From assembly GCA_002389905.1 (NCBI GenBank), contig DGRE01000032.1:1-64000 (forward strand): a DNA stretch of 64,000 bases, read 5' to 3'. This document shows positions 42,415 to 51,437 of the stretch, piece after piece. Position numbers and translations under genes: made by a program. The notes under the pieces were generated by a model, which had not been told where the DNA came from, searched no databases, and saw only the letters and a list, made by a program, of their open reading frames with translations. Every line of letters starts with the position of its first letter. The stretch's first letter is position 1. Source of the DNA: Hungatella sp. UBA4396. GTDB taxonomy: Bacteria > Bacillota > Clostridia > Lachnospirales > Lachnospiraceae.

Positions 42415-43344
42415 GTGAAAGTTTATGATGTTGTAATCGTGGGAGGGGGACCTGCCGGATTATCCGCCGGTCTTTATGCAGGAAGAGCCAGATTAAATGC
42501 ACTTCTGATTGAAAAGGAAAAAGATGGGGGACAGATTGTCATCACATCTGAAATTGAAAACTATCCGGGATGCCTTCCTGAGGAATCAGGCAGCAGCCTG
42601 GTGCAGCGAATGACCCAGCAAGTGGAGAAATTCGGCATTGAACGGGCGGCTGACTGCATTGAGTCCGTGGATTTTTCCGGAGATATAAAAGTATTAAAGG
42701 GAAAGAAAGAAGAATATCACGCAAAATCAGTTATTATTGCCACAGGAGCTTTTCCAAAGCCCATTGGCTGTCCCGGAGAGCGGGAGCTGATCGGAAAGGG
42801 TGTGTCTTACTGTGCCACCTGTGACGGAAATTTCTTTGAGGATTTTGATATTTACGTAGTCGGAGGCGGTGACACGGCAGTGGAGGAAGCTCTTTACTTA
42901 ACCAAGTTTGGCCGGAAGGTAACCATTATCCACAGAAGAGATGAGCTGAGAGCCGCAAAGTCTATTCAGGAAAAGGCATTTAAAAATCCGAAGATCGATT
43001 TTATGTGGGATTCTGTTGTGAAGGAAATAAGCGGAGACGGGCTGGTTCAGAGCATGTCTGTAGAAAATGTAAAGACAGGAGAGGTAAGGGAAATCGAAGC
43101 TGACGAGGATGACGGAACCTTTGGAATCTTTGGCTTTATCGGATATCTGCCTCAGTCAAAATGCTTTGAGGGCATTTTGGATATGGAGTACGGTTATATC
43201 AAGACAAATGAAAATATGGAAACAAATGTTCCGGGAGTTTTTGCGGCCGGAGATATCAGAGTCAAGGACTTAAGGCAGGTTGTTACTGCGTGTGCAGACG
43301 GAGCCATTGCAGCTGTTATGGCTGAAAAATATATAGAAGAATAA
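42415..43344 (+). CDS. trxB: Thioredoxin reductase (glycine-reductase-cluster type)
   Basis: The 309-residue flavoprotein starts with GTG after ATGGAGGTACACT. It has FAD motif 'GGGPAGLSAGLYAGRA', the redox pair in 'SYCATCDGNFF' (Cys-Ala-Thr-Cys), an NAD(P)-type motif 'VVGGGDTAVEEALYL' and terminal 'PGVFAAGDIRVKDLRQVVTACADGAIAA'. It reduces the thioredoxin encoded directly downstream, which in turn supplies electrons to the selenoprotein reductase. The 'HRRDELRA' segment supports NADPH preference over ferredoxin. Confidence 0.93.
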   Translation: MKVYDVVIVGGGPAGLSAGLYAGRARLNALLIEKEKDGGQIVITSEIENYPGCLPEESGSSLVQRMTQQVEKFGIERAADCIESVDFSGDIKVLKGKKEEYHAKSVIIATGAFPKPIGCPGERELIGKGVSYCATCDGNFFEDFDIYVVGGGDTAVEEALYLTKFGRKVTIIHRRDELRAAKSIQEKAFKNPKIDFMWDSVVKEISGDGLVQSMSVENVKTGEVREIEADEDDGTFGIFGFIGYLPQSKCFEGILDMEYGYIKTNENMETNVPGVFAAGDIRVKDLRQVVTACADGAIAAVMAEKYIEE

Positions 43345-43358
43345 TGGAGGGAATCGGA

Positions 43359-43676
43359 ATGTTAATTGTAGACAAAGATACGTTTGGACCAGAAGTGCTG
43401 GAATCAGAGGGAGTCGTATTTGTAGATTTCTTTGGTGACGGGTGCGAGCCCTGCAAGGCTTTACTTCCCTATGTTGAAAAATTTGCGGAAGAATACAGCA
43501 GCAAAATCAAATTCACAAAGTTGAATACCACAAAAGCCAGAAGGCTTGCCATTTCCCAGAAGATTCTCGGTCTTCCTGTTATGGCGATTTACAAAAACGG
43601 GGAAAAGGTGGAGGAGCTTGTAAAAGACGAGGCAACTCCGGATAAGATTGAGGAAATGATCAAACGGTATGCTTGA
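43359..43676 (+). CDS. trxA: Thioredoxin with Cys-Glu-Pro-Cys active site
   Basis: The 105-residue thioredoxin has the fold landmarks 'VVFVDFFGDGCEPCKALLPYVEKFA' and the cis-Pro 'GLPVMAIYKNGEKVEELV'. The active site is Cys-Glu-Pro-Cys rather than Cys-Gly-Pro-Cys; divergent sites are usual for thioredoxins encoded with glycine/betaine reductases. ATG at 43359 has GGAGG 8 bases upstream. It passes electrons from TrxB to the reductase, re-reducing the selenoprotein after each turnover. Confidence 0.92.
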   Translation: MLIVDKDTFGPEVLESEGVVFVDFFGDGCEPCKALLPYVEKFAEEYSSKIKFTKLNTTKARRLAISQKILGLPVMAIYKNGEKVEELVKDEATPDKIEEMIKRYA

Positions 43677-43692
43677 TCAGATTACCACGAAT

Positions 43693-43740
43693 ATAGCGTG
43701 AAAATAGAAGCAGATTCCTCTGCTTCCGGATACACGTTAT
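43693..43740 (+). repeat. Two-tier hairpin upstream of grdA
   Basis: ATAGCGTG/CACGTTAT form the outer stem (43693-43700 and 43733-43740) and GAAGCAGA/TCTGCTTC the inner stem (43707-43714 and 43719-43726), with 6-base internal loops on both sides and a TTCC tetraloop. It lies 29 bases before the grdA start and has no T tract, so it is more likely an mRNA stability or processing element than a terminator. Confidence 0.55.
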
Positions 43741-43768
43741 AAATATATGAATAAAGGAGGAAGTTTAG

Positions 43769-44233
43769 ATGCTTAAAGACAAAAAAGCAATCATCATCGG
43801 TGACAGAGACGGCATCCCAGGCCCGGCAATCGAAGAGTGTATCAAGACAGCCGGCGCAGATGTAGTATTCTCCTCAACAGAATGCTTTGTCTGAACGGCT
43901 GCGGGTGCTATGGACCTGGAGAATCAGAAGAGGGTAAAAGCTCTGGCAGAACAGTACGGACCTGAAAACATTATTGTTATTTTAGGAGCCGCAGAGGGTG
44001 AGGCCGCAGGCCTTGCTGCTGAAACTGTTACTGCAGGAGATCCCACTTATGCAGGACCATTGGCAGGAGTCCAGTTGGGACTAAAAGTATTCCATGCTTG
44101 TGAGCCGGAAATAAAGGATGAGGTGGACAGCGATGTCTACGACGAGCAGATCAGTATGATGGAAATGGTGTTGGATGTTGATGATATCCGAAAAGAAATG
44201 TCAGCAATAAGGGATGAGCATTGTAAGTATTAA
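43769..44233 (+). CDS. grdA: Glycine/sarcosine/betaine reductase selenoprotein A
   Basis: Reading TGA at 43892-43894 as Sec42 gives a 154-residue GrdA with the family motif Cys-Phe-Val-Sec-Thr-Ala-Ala-Gly, N-terminal 'KKAIIIGDRDGIPGPAIEECIKTAGADVVFSS' and 'MDLENQKRVKALAEQYG'. Component A takes the carboxymethyl group from component B on its Sec, forms the oxidised mixed selenide-sulfide, and passes acetyl to component C. AAAGGAGGAAGTTTAG precedes the ATG at 43769. A start downstream of the UGA would remove the catalytic part. Confidence 0.96.
43892..43918 (+). promoter_or_regulatory. Sec UGA codon and probable SECIS of grdA
   Basis: The TGA is followed by CGGGT (43902-43906), loop GCTATGG and ACCTG (43914-43918), a five-pair stem with one G-T. 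The loop is 12-19 bases after the UGA, near the lower limit for bacterial SECIS elements. Confidence 0.5.
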
Positions 44234-44248
44234 GATTCAACCCTTTAA

Positions 44249-44343
44249 AAATCAATTCCTGTAAAATGGCAAACCAGTTTTTCCGTTTGAATAAAAATGG
44301 TACATTGGCACTACATTTTGCAGGAATTGATTTATTATAAGCT
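44249..44343 (+). repeat. Long inverted repeat between grdA and grdC
   Basis: A 20-base arm at 44249-44268 pairs with 44324-44343 with a single mismatch around a 55-base loop. It could set the transcript ratio of grdA to grdCD; selenoprotein A is needed in excess in this enzyme. The right arm is followed by TTATTATAA, a weak U tract. Confidence 0.6.
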
Positions 44344-44394
44344 GATTTTTGACCTTGGATTTGAGAGTCAAATGAATGTCTCAGGAGGCAAAAT

Positions 44395-45933
44395 ATGTAC
44401 AGTGTCTTAAAAGGAGCGAGCTACACACTTGCTCATACACCGGATATGGTAATTCATAATGGCACGACACAGACGACTCAGCGGGCCATTGATCCGAATT
44501 CTGAATATTTGAAGAATCTGGATAAGAGTCTGCGTTCTTATGAAGATTGTAAGGCATATCTGCCCAATCAGACTTACATAGGGAACGTGACACCCCATGA
44601 GCTGGCCGGTTATGAACAGCCATGGTACCAGCAGAAATCCGATTACAATCAGAGAGAAGGCAGGTTTGGAGAAATCATGCCTGAGGATGAATTTATAGGT
44701 CTGATTGCAATCTGTGATGTATTTGACCTTGTGAAGTTGGAAGTTCCGTTTGCTGATTCTGTGAAGAAAAAGCTGGAAGTTCACAGTCTTATTAATCCAA
44801 CGTTTTTAAAGGTCTTTGAAAAAGGCCTTGAATCATCAGAGGTAAACCGTTTGGTTTCAGAAGAACATGCGGAGCCTTTGTATTATGAGGGAAATGTTAT
44901 CGGATGCATCAAAGCAGCCCATGATATTGATCCATCCCTTTCGGCTCACGTCATCTTTGAAAATCTTGTTTCAAAAGCTTCCTGCGTTTTATCCTTATTG
45001 CATTTAATCCATAAGAATGGCATCAATAAGGAAGAAATTGAATATGTGGTGGAGTGTTCGGAAGAGGCATGCGGTGATATGAATCAGAGAGGCGGAGGAA
45101 ACTTCGCAAAAGCAGCGGCTGAAATCGCAGGGCTTACCAATGCCACAGGTTCTGATATAAGGGGATTCTGTGCCGGACCGGCCCATGCCCTCATCCATGC
45201 GGCAGCTTTGGTAAAGGCAGGCACCTTCAAGCATGTGATCGTTGCTGCAGGAGGTTCTACTGCAAAGCTTGGCATGAACGGAAAGGACCATGTGAATAAG
45301 GGGATACCTATACTGGAAGACTGTGTGGCCGGCTTTGCCGTGCTGATCAGCGCCAACGACGGTGTCAGCCCTGAGATCAATACAGACATCGTGGGAAGGC
45401 ATACGGTGGGAACCGGTTCCTCTCCTCAGAATGTAATTTCTTCCCTGACAGCCGCAGCCCTGGAAAAAGCAGGATTAAAGCTGACAGATATTGATAAGTA
45501 TTCCGTGGAAATGCAGAATCCGGATATCACAAAACCGGCCGGAGCTGGAAATGTGCCTGAAGCAAATTATAAGATGATAGGCGCTCTCGCTGCCATGCGA
45601 AAAGAGATAGAGAAATCCCAGTTGGCGGATTTTGTATTAAAGCACGGTATGGTTGGCTGGGCACCGACTCAGGGACATATTCCTTCGGGAGTTCCTTATC
45701 TTGGATTTGCCAGACAGGAACTGATGGAGAAAAAGATCAGCAGAGCCATGTTCATTGGAAAGGGCAGTTTATTCCTGGGGAGAATGACCAATTTGTTTGA
45801 CGGAGTTTCTTTTGTACTCCAGCAAAACAGCGGTGCAGGCCAGGAGGAAGCTGTATCTGAGGAAAGGATCAGAAAGCTGATTGCCGCATCTTTAAAGGAT
45901 TTTGCAAAGCATCTTCAGGATGACGAGGGGTGA
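44395..45933 (+). CDS. grdC: Glycine/sarcosine/betaine reductase complex component C, beta subunit
   Basis: The 512-residue protein fits GrdC from 'GASYTLAHTPDMVIHNGTTQT' onwards, with a thiolase/FabH-like fold ('ECSEEACGDMNQRGGGNFAKAAAEIAG', 'VIVAAGGSTAKLGMNGKDHV', 'GWAPTQGHIPSGVPYLG'). With GrdD it forms component C, which takes the acetyl group from selenoprotein A and releases acetyl phosphate. AGGAGG lies 8 bases before the ATG. GrdD starts 4 bases after its stop. Confidence 0.95.
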   Translation: MYSVLKGASYTLAHTPDMVIHNGTTQTTQRAIDPNSEYLKNLDKSLRSYEDCKAYLPNQTYIGNVTPHELAGYEQPWYQQKSDYNQREGRFGEIMPEDEFIGLIAICDVFDLVKLEVPFADSVKKKLEVHSLINPTFLKVFEKGLESSEVNRLVSEEHAEPLYYEGNVIGCIKAAHDIDPSLSAHVIFENLVSKASCVLSLLHLIHKNGINKEEIEYVVECSEEACGDMNQRGGGNFAKAAAEIAGLTNATGSDIRGFCAGPAHALIHAAALVKAGTFKHVIVAAGGSTAKLGMNGKDHVNKGIPILEDCVAGFAVLISANDGVSPEINTDIVGRHTVGTGSSPQNVISSLTAAALEKAGLKLTDIDKYSVEMQNPDITKPAGAGNVPEANYKMIGALAAMRKEIEKSQLADFVLKHGMVGWAPTQGHIPSGVPYLGFARQELMEKKISRAMFIGKGSLFLGRMTNLFDGVSFVLQQNSGAGQEEAVSEERIRKLIAASLKDFAKHLQDDEG

Positions 45934-45937
45934 TCAT

Positions 45938-47098
45938 ATGTCAGAGGATAAGACGAAACGTATAATCGCGGAGACCTTTTTGGATATGGCCCATATGCTT
46001 GAAACAGGCAGGGCCGGCAAGAAGATGCCTATTGCAATTACAGCCATGGGAAGCGAGCATGGGGAGGAAACCGTTTATCAGGCAGCTCTTGCAGCGTCCA
46101 AAAAGGGAATTTCTGTAAAGGTAATCGGAAGCAGCAGGCCGGAAGCGGAGAATCTGGAGGTCATTTCTGTTGCCTCAGAGGAAGAGGGACATAAAAAGAT
46201 GGAGGAAATGCTCTGTGAGAAAGAAGCTTATGGGGCAGTTACCATGCATTATCCTTTTCCCATTGGAGTCTCCACGGTGGGGCGTGTCATTACGCCTGCA
46301 ACCGGTAAGCAGATGTATATTGCATCCACAACAGGAACCTCATCGGTAAACCGGGTGGAGAGTATGGTGAAGAATGCCATATATGGAATCATTGCTGCAA
46401 AGGCCAGCGGAGTGGAAGATCCTACGGTAGGCATCCTCAATGTAGATGGAGCCAGACAGGCGGAGATTGCCCTGCAAAAGCTGAAGAAGAACGGCTATGA
46501 AATCCGGTTTGCTTCTTCCCAGAGAGCGGACGGAGGCATTGTCATGAGAGGCAATGATTTGCTGACTGCATCGGCTGACGTGATGGTCATGGACTCCCTG
46601 ACTGGAAATGTGCTGACAAAAGTGTTTTCCGCTTATACCTCCGGAGGAAGTTATGAATCCCTTGGTTTTGGATATGGACCGGGAATCGGAGAAGGGTTTG
46701 AAAAGCTGGTGCTCATTGTTTCAAGGGCATCGGGTGCACCTCTGATTACGGGAGCCATAGAATTTGCAAGGGAGCTGCTGGAGGGCAGTTACCAGAAGGT
46801 CATGGCCCATGAGTTTGCAGAGGCAAAGAAGGCGGGACTGGAACAGATTTTAAGTGAATGCAGACAGAGCAAGGGCTCTGAAGCAGCAGAGGAAGTAAAG
46901 GCGCCCCCTAAAGAGGTGGTGACAGAGGAGATTCTTGGAATCGAGATCATGGACTTAGAGGCAGCGGTTTCCTGCTTATGGGCAGCCGGCATTTACGCGG
47001 AAAGCGGAATGGGCTGTACTGGGCCGGTAGTGCTGATCGGGGAACATAATCTGGAAAAGGCCAGGGAGATTCTTGCCCAGAAAAAATTTATCGGTTAA
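45938..47098 (+). CDS. grdD: Glycine/sarcosine/betaine reductase complex component C, alpha subunit
   Basis: The 386-residue protein matches GrdD: a PlsX-like core ('PIAITAMGSEHGEETVYQAAL', 'YGIIAAKASGVEDPTVGILNVDG') and a C-terminal 'YAESGMGCTGPVVLIGE' whose Cys360 corresponds to the acetyl-carrying cysteine of the alpha subunit. It liberates acetyl phosphate by phosphorolysis. ATG at 45938 follows GAGGGGTGA; an in-frame ATG at 45902 lies inside grdC and lacks a site. Confidence 0.94.
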   Translation: MSEDKTKRIIAETFLDMAHMLETGRAGKKMPIAITAMGSEHGEETVYQAALAASKKGISVKVIGSSRPEAENLEVISVASEEEGHKKMEEMLCEKEAYGAVTMHYPFPIGVSTVGRVITPATGKQMYIASTTGTSSVNRVESMVKNAIYGIIAAKASGVEDPTVGILNVDGARQAEIALQKLKKNGYEIRFASSQRADGGIVMRGNDLLTASADVMVMDSLTGNVLTKVFSAYTSGGSYESLGFGYGPGIGEGFEKLVLIVSRASGAPLITGAIEFARELLEGSYQKVMAHEFAEAKKAGLEQILSECRQSKGSEAAEEVKAPPKEVVTEEILGIEIMDLEAAVSCLWAAGIYAESGMGCTGPVVLIGEHNLEKAREILAQKKFIG

Positions 47099-47129
47099 AG
47101 ACTGAAAACATTTTGTGAGGATTGGACAT

Positions 47130-48518
47130 ATGACAGATAAAAACAGTTTGATGAGGCAGCTTCCCAAGGTAGATGAGATGATGCGAAGCATTGCTTTGGA
47201 AGGAATGGACGATGTTCCGGCAGTTTTGATAAAGCTGGCCTGCCAAAAGGAAATTGAATCGGAAAGACAAAGAATTTTATCTGGCGAACCGTATCAGTTC
47301 TCCCAGGATGATTTGATTGAACGGATCAAGGCTGAAGTTGAAAAGCGGAATCAGCCTCATTTAAGAAAAGTGATCAATGCCACAGGAATCGTGCTCCATA
47401 CCAATCTGGGCAGAGCCAGGCTCCCTCAGATGGTATCCGAAACCATGGGGGAAATCAGCAGTTCATATTCCAATTTGGAGTATCAGCTGGAAACAGGAGA
47501 AAGAGGCTCCAGATATGAACACGTGGAGCAGCTTCTCACCTTTCTGACCGGTTCTGAAGCAGCCCTGGTGGTCAATAATAATGCGGCAGCCGTGTACCTG
47601 GTGCTCAGCACTCTGGCCCAGGGAAAAGAGGTCATTGTTTCAAGAGGAGAGCTGGTGGAAATCGGCGGAGCCTTCCGGGTGCCTGAGATTATGAAGGCCA
47701 GCGGCTGTACGCTGGTAGAGGTGGGAACCACAAATAAGACCCATAAAAGGGATTATGAAGAACATATCACCGAACATACGGGAGCATTGTTAAAAGTTCA
47801 CACCAGCAATTATAAGATCATCGGTTTTACGGAAGAGGTTTCTCTGGATCAGATGAAGGCAGTGGGTGAAAAGCACGGCTTACCCCTGATCTATGACCTG
47901 GGATCCGGGCTGATGGTGGACTTAAAGGCTTACGGAATCGGCGATGAGCCTACAGTCAAAAGCTGTCTGGAACAGGGGGCGGATCTGGTATGCTTCAGCG
48001 GCGACAAGCTCCTTGGAGGGCCTCAGGCGGGTATTATCGTAGGCAGTGCCAAGTACATAAAACAGATGAGGAAAAATCATTTGCTCCGCGCCCTGAGAAT
48101 TGATAAGCTGACCTTAACTGCCCTGGAATATACCTTGAGACAGTATCTGTCACCGGAGACAACGGCAGAGCGGATTCCCACCCTGAAAATGATCACAGAG
48201 CCTCTGGAAAATTTAAAAGAAAAAGCAGACCGTTTTTACAGCATGCTGACAGAGCAGCCCGGGGTATTGTATGAGGTTGTGGAAACGGTGGGACAGATCG
48301 GCGGAGGAACCATGCCGGGCGTAGACCTTTCCTCTTATGGGGTGGGCGTCACCATGGAACACTTATCAGCCGATGGACTGGAATCCATGATGAGGAAAAA
48401 CAGGGTTCCTATTATCGCAAGAATATGGAAAGACAAAGTGCTGCTTGATGTGAGAACCATGAGCGATCAGGACATTTCAGAAGCAGCAGAATTTTTAAAC
48501 ATGGCAGGGCAAAGATAA
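47130..48518 (+). CDS. selA: L-seryl-tRNA(Sec) selenium transferase
   Basis: The 462-residue PLP enzyme shows SelA landmarks: 'VINATGIVLHTNLGRARLP', 'SNLEYQLETGERGSRYEHVEQLL', 'EVGTTNKTHKRDYE', the PLP-lysine motif 'CFSGDKLLGGPQAG' and 'LLRALRIDKLTLTALEYTL'. It converts Ser-tRNA(Sec) to Sec-tRNA(Sec) with selenophosphate. Unusually for a housekeeping Sec gene it sits inside the grd cluster, between grdD and grdI, separate from selB. ATG at 47130 has GTGAGG upstream. Confidence 0.96.
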   Translation: MTDKNSLMRQLPKVDEMMRSIALEGMDDVPAVLIKLACQKEIESERQRILSGEPYQFSQDDLIERIKAEVEKRNQPHLRKVINATGIVLHTNLGRARLPQMVSETMGEISSSYSNLEYQLETGERGSRYEHVEQLLTFLTGSEAALVVNNNAAAVYLVLSTLAQGKEVIVSRGELVEIGGAFRVPEIMKASGCTLVEVGTTNKTHKRDYEEHITEHTGALLKVHTSNYKIIGFTEEVSLDQMKAVGEKHGLPLIYDLGSGLMVDLKAYGIGDEPTVKSCLEQGADLVCFSGDKLLGGPQAGIIVGSAKYIKQMRKNHLLRALRIDKLTLTALEYTLRQYLSPETTAERIPTLKMITEPLENLKEKADRFYSMLTEQPGVLYEVVETVGQIGGGTMPGVDLSSYGVGVTMEHLSADGLESMMRKNRVPIIARIWKDKVLLDVRTMSDQDISEAAEFLNMAGQR

Positions 48519-48562
48519 GAAGCCATCTGTCATTGAGCATTAATTTTGAAAGGAGATATGGA

Positions 48563-49888
48563 ATGAAGCTGGAATTAGGCAACTTTTATGTAAAAGATAT
48601 TTGCTTTGGCGACGAGACTTCTTTAAAAGACGGACTTCTGACTGTCAATAAGGAAGAAGCTCTGGCTGTGGTAAGAGAAGATGAACATATCACAGAAGCA
48701 GAACTTTATATTGTATCACCTGGGGATTCTGTCAGGATTGTTCCTGTAAAGGAAGCCATAGAGCCCCGTTACCGCGTAGGCGGAGGCCCGGTATTTCCGG
48801 GAGTGACCGGCGATCTGATGCAGGCCGGAAACGGAACCACCCATGCATTAAAGGATATGAGTGTTCTGGTAGTGGGCAAACATTACGGCGGCTTTCAGGA
48901 TGGACTGATCGATATGGGCGGGGAAGGTGCAAAATACACCTACTATTCCCAGTTGAAAAATCTGGTTCTGGTTGCCGATACGGATGAGGTGTTCGAGCAG
49001 AGGGAACAGCAGAAGAAAAACAGGGCTTTAAGATGGGCAGGTATGCGCCTTGCGGAATACTTAGGCACAATCACAAAGGATTTAACACCTGATGAGGTGG
49101 AAACCTTTGAACTGGACCCGGTTACCAAGAGAAGCAAAGAAGTCAATGAGCTTCCAAGTGTGGTTCTGGTGCTTCAGCCCCAGTCTCAGATGGAAGAGGG
49201 CGGATATAATGATTTGAATTATGGCTGGGATACAAACCGGATGCTTCCGACTTTCATGCATCCCAATGAGGTGCTGGACGGAGCTATGATCAGCGGGTCC
49301 TTTATGCCTTGTTCTTCCAAATGGGCTACTTATGATTTCCAGAACTTCCCCATGATCAGAAGGCTTTATAAAGAGCATGGAAAGACCCTCAACTTCCTGG
49401 GGATTATCATGTCCAACTTAAACGTGGCCCTGGAACAGAAGGAAAGAGCTGCTTTATTTGTGGCACAGATGGCAAAGAACCTGGGAGCTGATTCCGCCAT
49501 TGTTGCGGAAGAGGGATACGGCAATCCTGATGCAGACTTTACTGCATGCCTGGTTGCCCTGGAAAATGCAGGTGTCAAGACCGTAGGGCTTTCCAATGAG
49601 TGTACGGGAAGAGACGGTGCCAGCCAGCCTCTGGTTTCCCTGGATGAAAAAGAAGACGCTATTGTTTCCTGCGGAAACGTGTCCACACTGATCCGGCTTC
49701 CAAAGATGGAAACCGTATTGGGAGAGCTGGAGGCACTTGCTAGAGACGGAATGTCTGGCGGCTGGTCCAACGATGAGATTCTGGGGGCTTCTGTAAAAGA
49801 AGACGGTTCAATTATTATGGAAAACAACGCCATGTTCTGCGGAGATCAGGTAGTAGGCTGGTCAACCAAGAGGATGGTAGAATTCTAG
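48563..49888 (+). CDS. grdI: Betaine reductase component B alpha/beta proprotein (GrdI-like)
   Basis: The 441-residue protein is the pyruvoyl-forming subunit of a glycine/sarcosine/betaine reductase component B. The autocleavage region reads 'AMISGSFMPCSSKWATYD', with Cys250 (codon 49310-49312) as the predicted new N-terminal pyruvoyl residue. 'EEGYGNPDADFTACLVALENAGVKTV' and 'ECTGRDGASQPLVSLDEKEDAIVS' are family segments. Substrate classes GrdE, GrdG and GrdI are close; betaine is preferred here because a BCCT transporter follows and only one component B pair is present. AAGGAGATATGGA precedes the ATG. Confidence 0.88.
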   Translation: MKLELGNFYVKDICFGDETSLKDGLLTVNKEEALAVVREDEHITEAELYIVSPGDSVRIVPVKEAIEPRYRVGGGPVFPGVTGDLMQAGNGTTHALKDMSVLVVGKHYGGFQDGLIDMGGEGAKYTYYSQLKNLVLVADTDEVFEQREQQKKNRALRWAGMRLAEYLGTITKDLTPDEVETFELDPVTKRSKEVNELPSVVLVLQPQSQMEEGGYNDLNYGWDTNRMLPTFMHPNEVLDGAMISGSFMPCSSKWATYDFQNFPMIRRLYKEHGKTLNFLGIIMSNLNVALEQKERAALFVAQMAKNLGADSAIVAEEGYGNPDADFTACLVALENAGVKTVGLSNECTGRDGASQPLVSLDEKEDAIVSCGNVSTLIRLPKMETVLGELEALARDGMSGGWSNDEILGASVKEDGSIIMENNAMFCGDQVVGWSTKRMVEF

Positions 49889-49901
49889 AAGGAGGGACGA
49901 T

Positions 49902-51221
49902 ATGAAAGGTATTTTATACTTAAATCAGTTTTTTGGGCAGATCGGCGGAGAAGAACTGGCTGATTTCAAACCGGAAATCAGAGAAGGTCTTGTAGGCCCG
50001 GCTATGGCCCTGCAGCAGGCATTGGGCGATGATGTTCAGATTACCCACACCATTATCTGCGGTGATAACTTTATGGGTTCCAACACAGAGGAAGCAGTAG
50101 AAGCCATTCTTTCTCTGATGAAGGGAAAAGAAATCGATGTATTTTTTGCAGGACCTGCTTTCCGTGCAGGACGTTATGGAGCAGCCTGCGGACACATCTG
50201 CAAGGCAGTACAAAAGGAATTCGGCGTGCCGGTTCTCACCTCCATGAACGATGAAAACCCCGGAGTGGAAATGTTTCGGAAGGAGATGTACGTATTCAAA
50301 GGCGGAGCCAGTGCGGCAGCTATGAAAAAAGACGTAAGTGCCATGGCAAAGTTTGCTCTTAAACTGTTAAAGGGAGAGAAACTGCTTCCCGCAGCAGAAG
50401 AAGGTTACTTTGGAAGAGGAATCAGAGACCAGATCTGGCTGGACCCGCCTGTAAACGCAGCAGACCGTGTCATTGACATGCTCCTTAAGAAAATAAACGG
50501 AGAGCCTTACGAGACAGAGCTTCCCATTCCAAAATCAGACAGAGTGGATATTGCTCCGGCCATCACTCCGGAAGAACTGAGCCACATGGAAGTCGCTCTC
50601 GTCACCTCCGGCGGAATCGTTCCCGTAGGTAACCCGGACCGTATTCAGTCCGCATCAGCTACCAAGTGGGGCAAATATGACATATCCCAGACAGATGACC
50701 TGGTGAAGGGTGAATATATGACCATTCATGCCGGATTCGACCCGGCAGCAGCCAATAGTGACTCTGACGTTATCGTTCCTCTTGATGCCATGAGACGGCA
50801 TCAGAAAGAGGGGAAGATCGGTGGAATATATAAATATTTCTATTCAACCGTAGGCACAGGCACAACTCAGGCCGAAGCCGCAAGGATGGGAAAAGAAATT
50901 GCAAGAGAATTGAAAAAGGACGGGATCAGAGCTGCAATTCTGACCTCCACATGAGGGACCTGTACACGTTGCGGTGCAACAATGACAAGAGAAATTGAAA
51001 GAGAAGGAATCACCATCGTTCAGATGGCAAACTTAATTCCAGTGGCAAAGACCGTTGGAGTGAACAGACTGGTTCCCACCATATCCATTCCATATCCCCT
51101 TGGGGATCCGGCTACACCAAAGGAAGAGCAGTTTAAGCTTCGTTATCACAGAGTAGGAGTGGCTCTGGATGCTTTGACAACTGATATAAAAGAACCTCAA
51201 CTCTTTAAAGTTAAATTTTAA
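49902..51221 (+). CDS. grdH: Betaine reductase component B gamma subunit, selenoprotein (GrdH-like)
   Basis: Reading TGA at 50952-50954 as Sec351 gives 439 residues. The motif is 'LTST-Sec-GTCTRCGATMTREIERE', the Sec-x-x-Cys-x-x-Cys active site of GrdB/GrdF/GrdH. 'GDNFMGSNTEEAVEAIL', 'CGHICKAVQKEFGVPVLTSMNDENPG' and 'YPLGDPATPKEEQFKLRYHRV' are further family segments. Component B binds the amine substrate through the pyruvoyl group and transfers the carboxymethyl group to selenoprotein A. Stopping at the UGA would leave out the catalytic end. AGAAGGAGGGACGAT precedes the ATG. Betaine specificity is inferred from the BCCT neighbour. Confidence 0.93.
50952..50980 (+). promoter_or_regulatory. 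Sec UGA codon and SECIS of grdH
   Basis: TGA at 50952-50954 is followed by GTTGC (50968-50972), loop GGT and GCAAC (50976-50980). A GGU apical loop 19-21 bases after the UGA is close to the classic bacterial SECIS form. Confidence 0.78.
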
Positions 51222-51346
51222 TTTCGTATAATAGAAAATCTCCGGCAGGCAGAAGACGTGCAGACAAATCCTTCCCCTGTTCTGTGCTATAATGTTGATG
51301 CTGGGCAAAGATTGATAAGTTATTCTGAAATAAAAGTTTTTATGCG

Positions 51347-51375
51347 GCAGGGAATCCTGATAAAGGATCCCCTGC
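51347..51375 (+). repeat. Hairpin between grdH and the BCCT gene
   Basis: GCAGGG-A-ATCCT pairs with AGGAT-C-CCCTGC around a 5-base loop, with one A/C mismatch. It lacks a T tract, so it is a weak terminator at best and may let the transporter be read at a lower level. The remainder of 51222-51437 shows no gene. Confidence 0.5.
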
Positions 51376-51437
51376 AACATAAGAACCGGATTGTTAAAAA
51401 AACAGCAGACGATTATCTTTTAAGAGGAGAGGAATAA

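Noticed and set aside
43677..43768. Glycine riboswitch upstream of grdA
   Set aside because: The conserved glycine aptamer cores are not visible; only simple stems are present.
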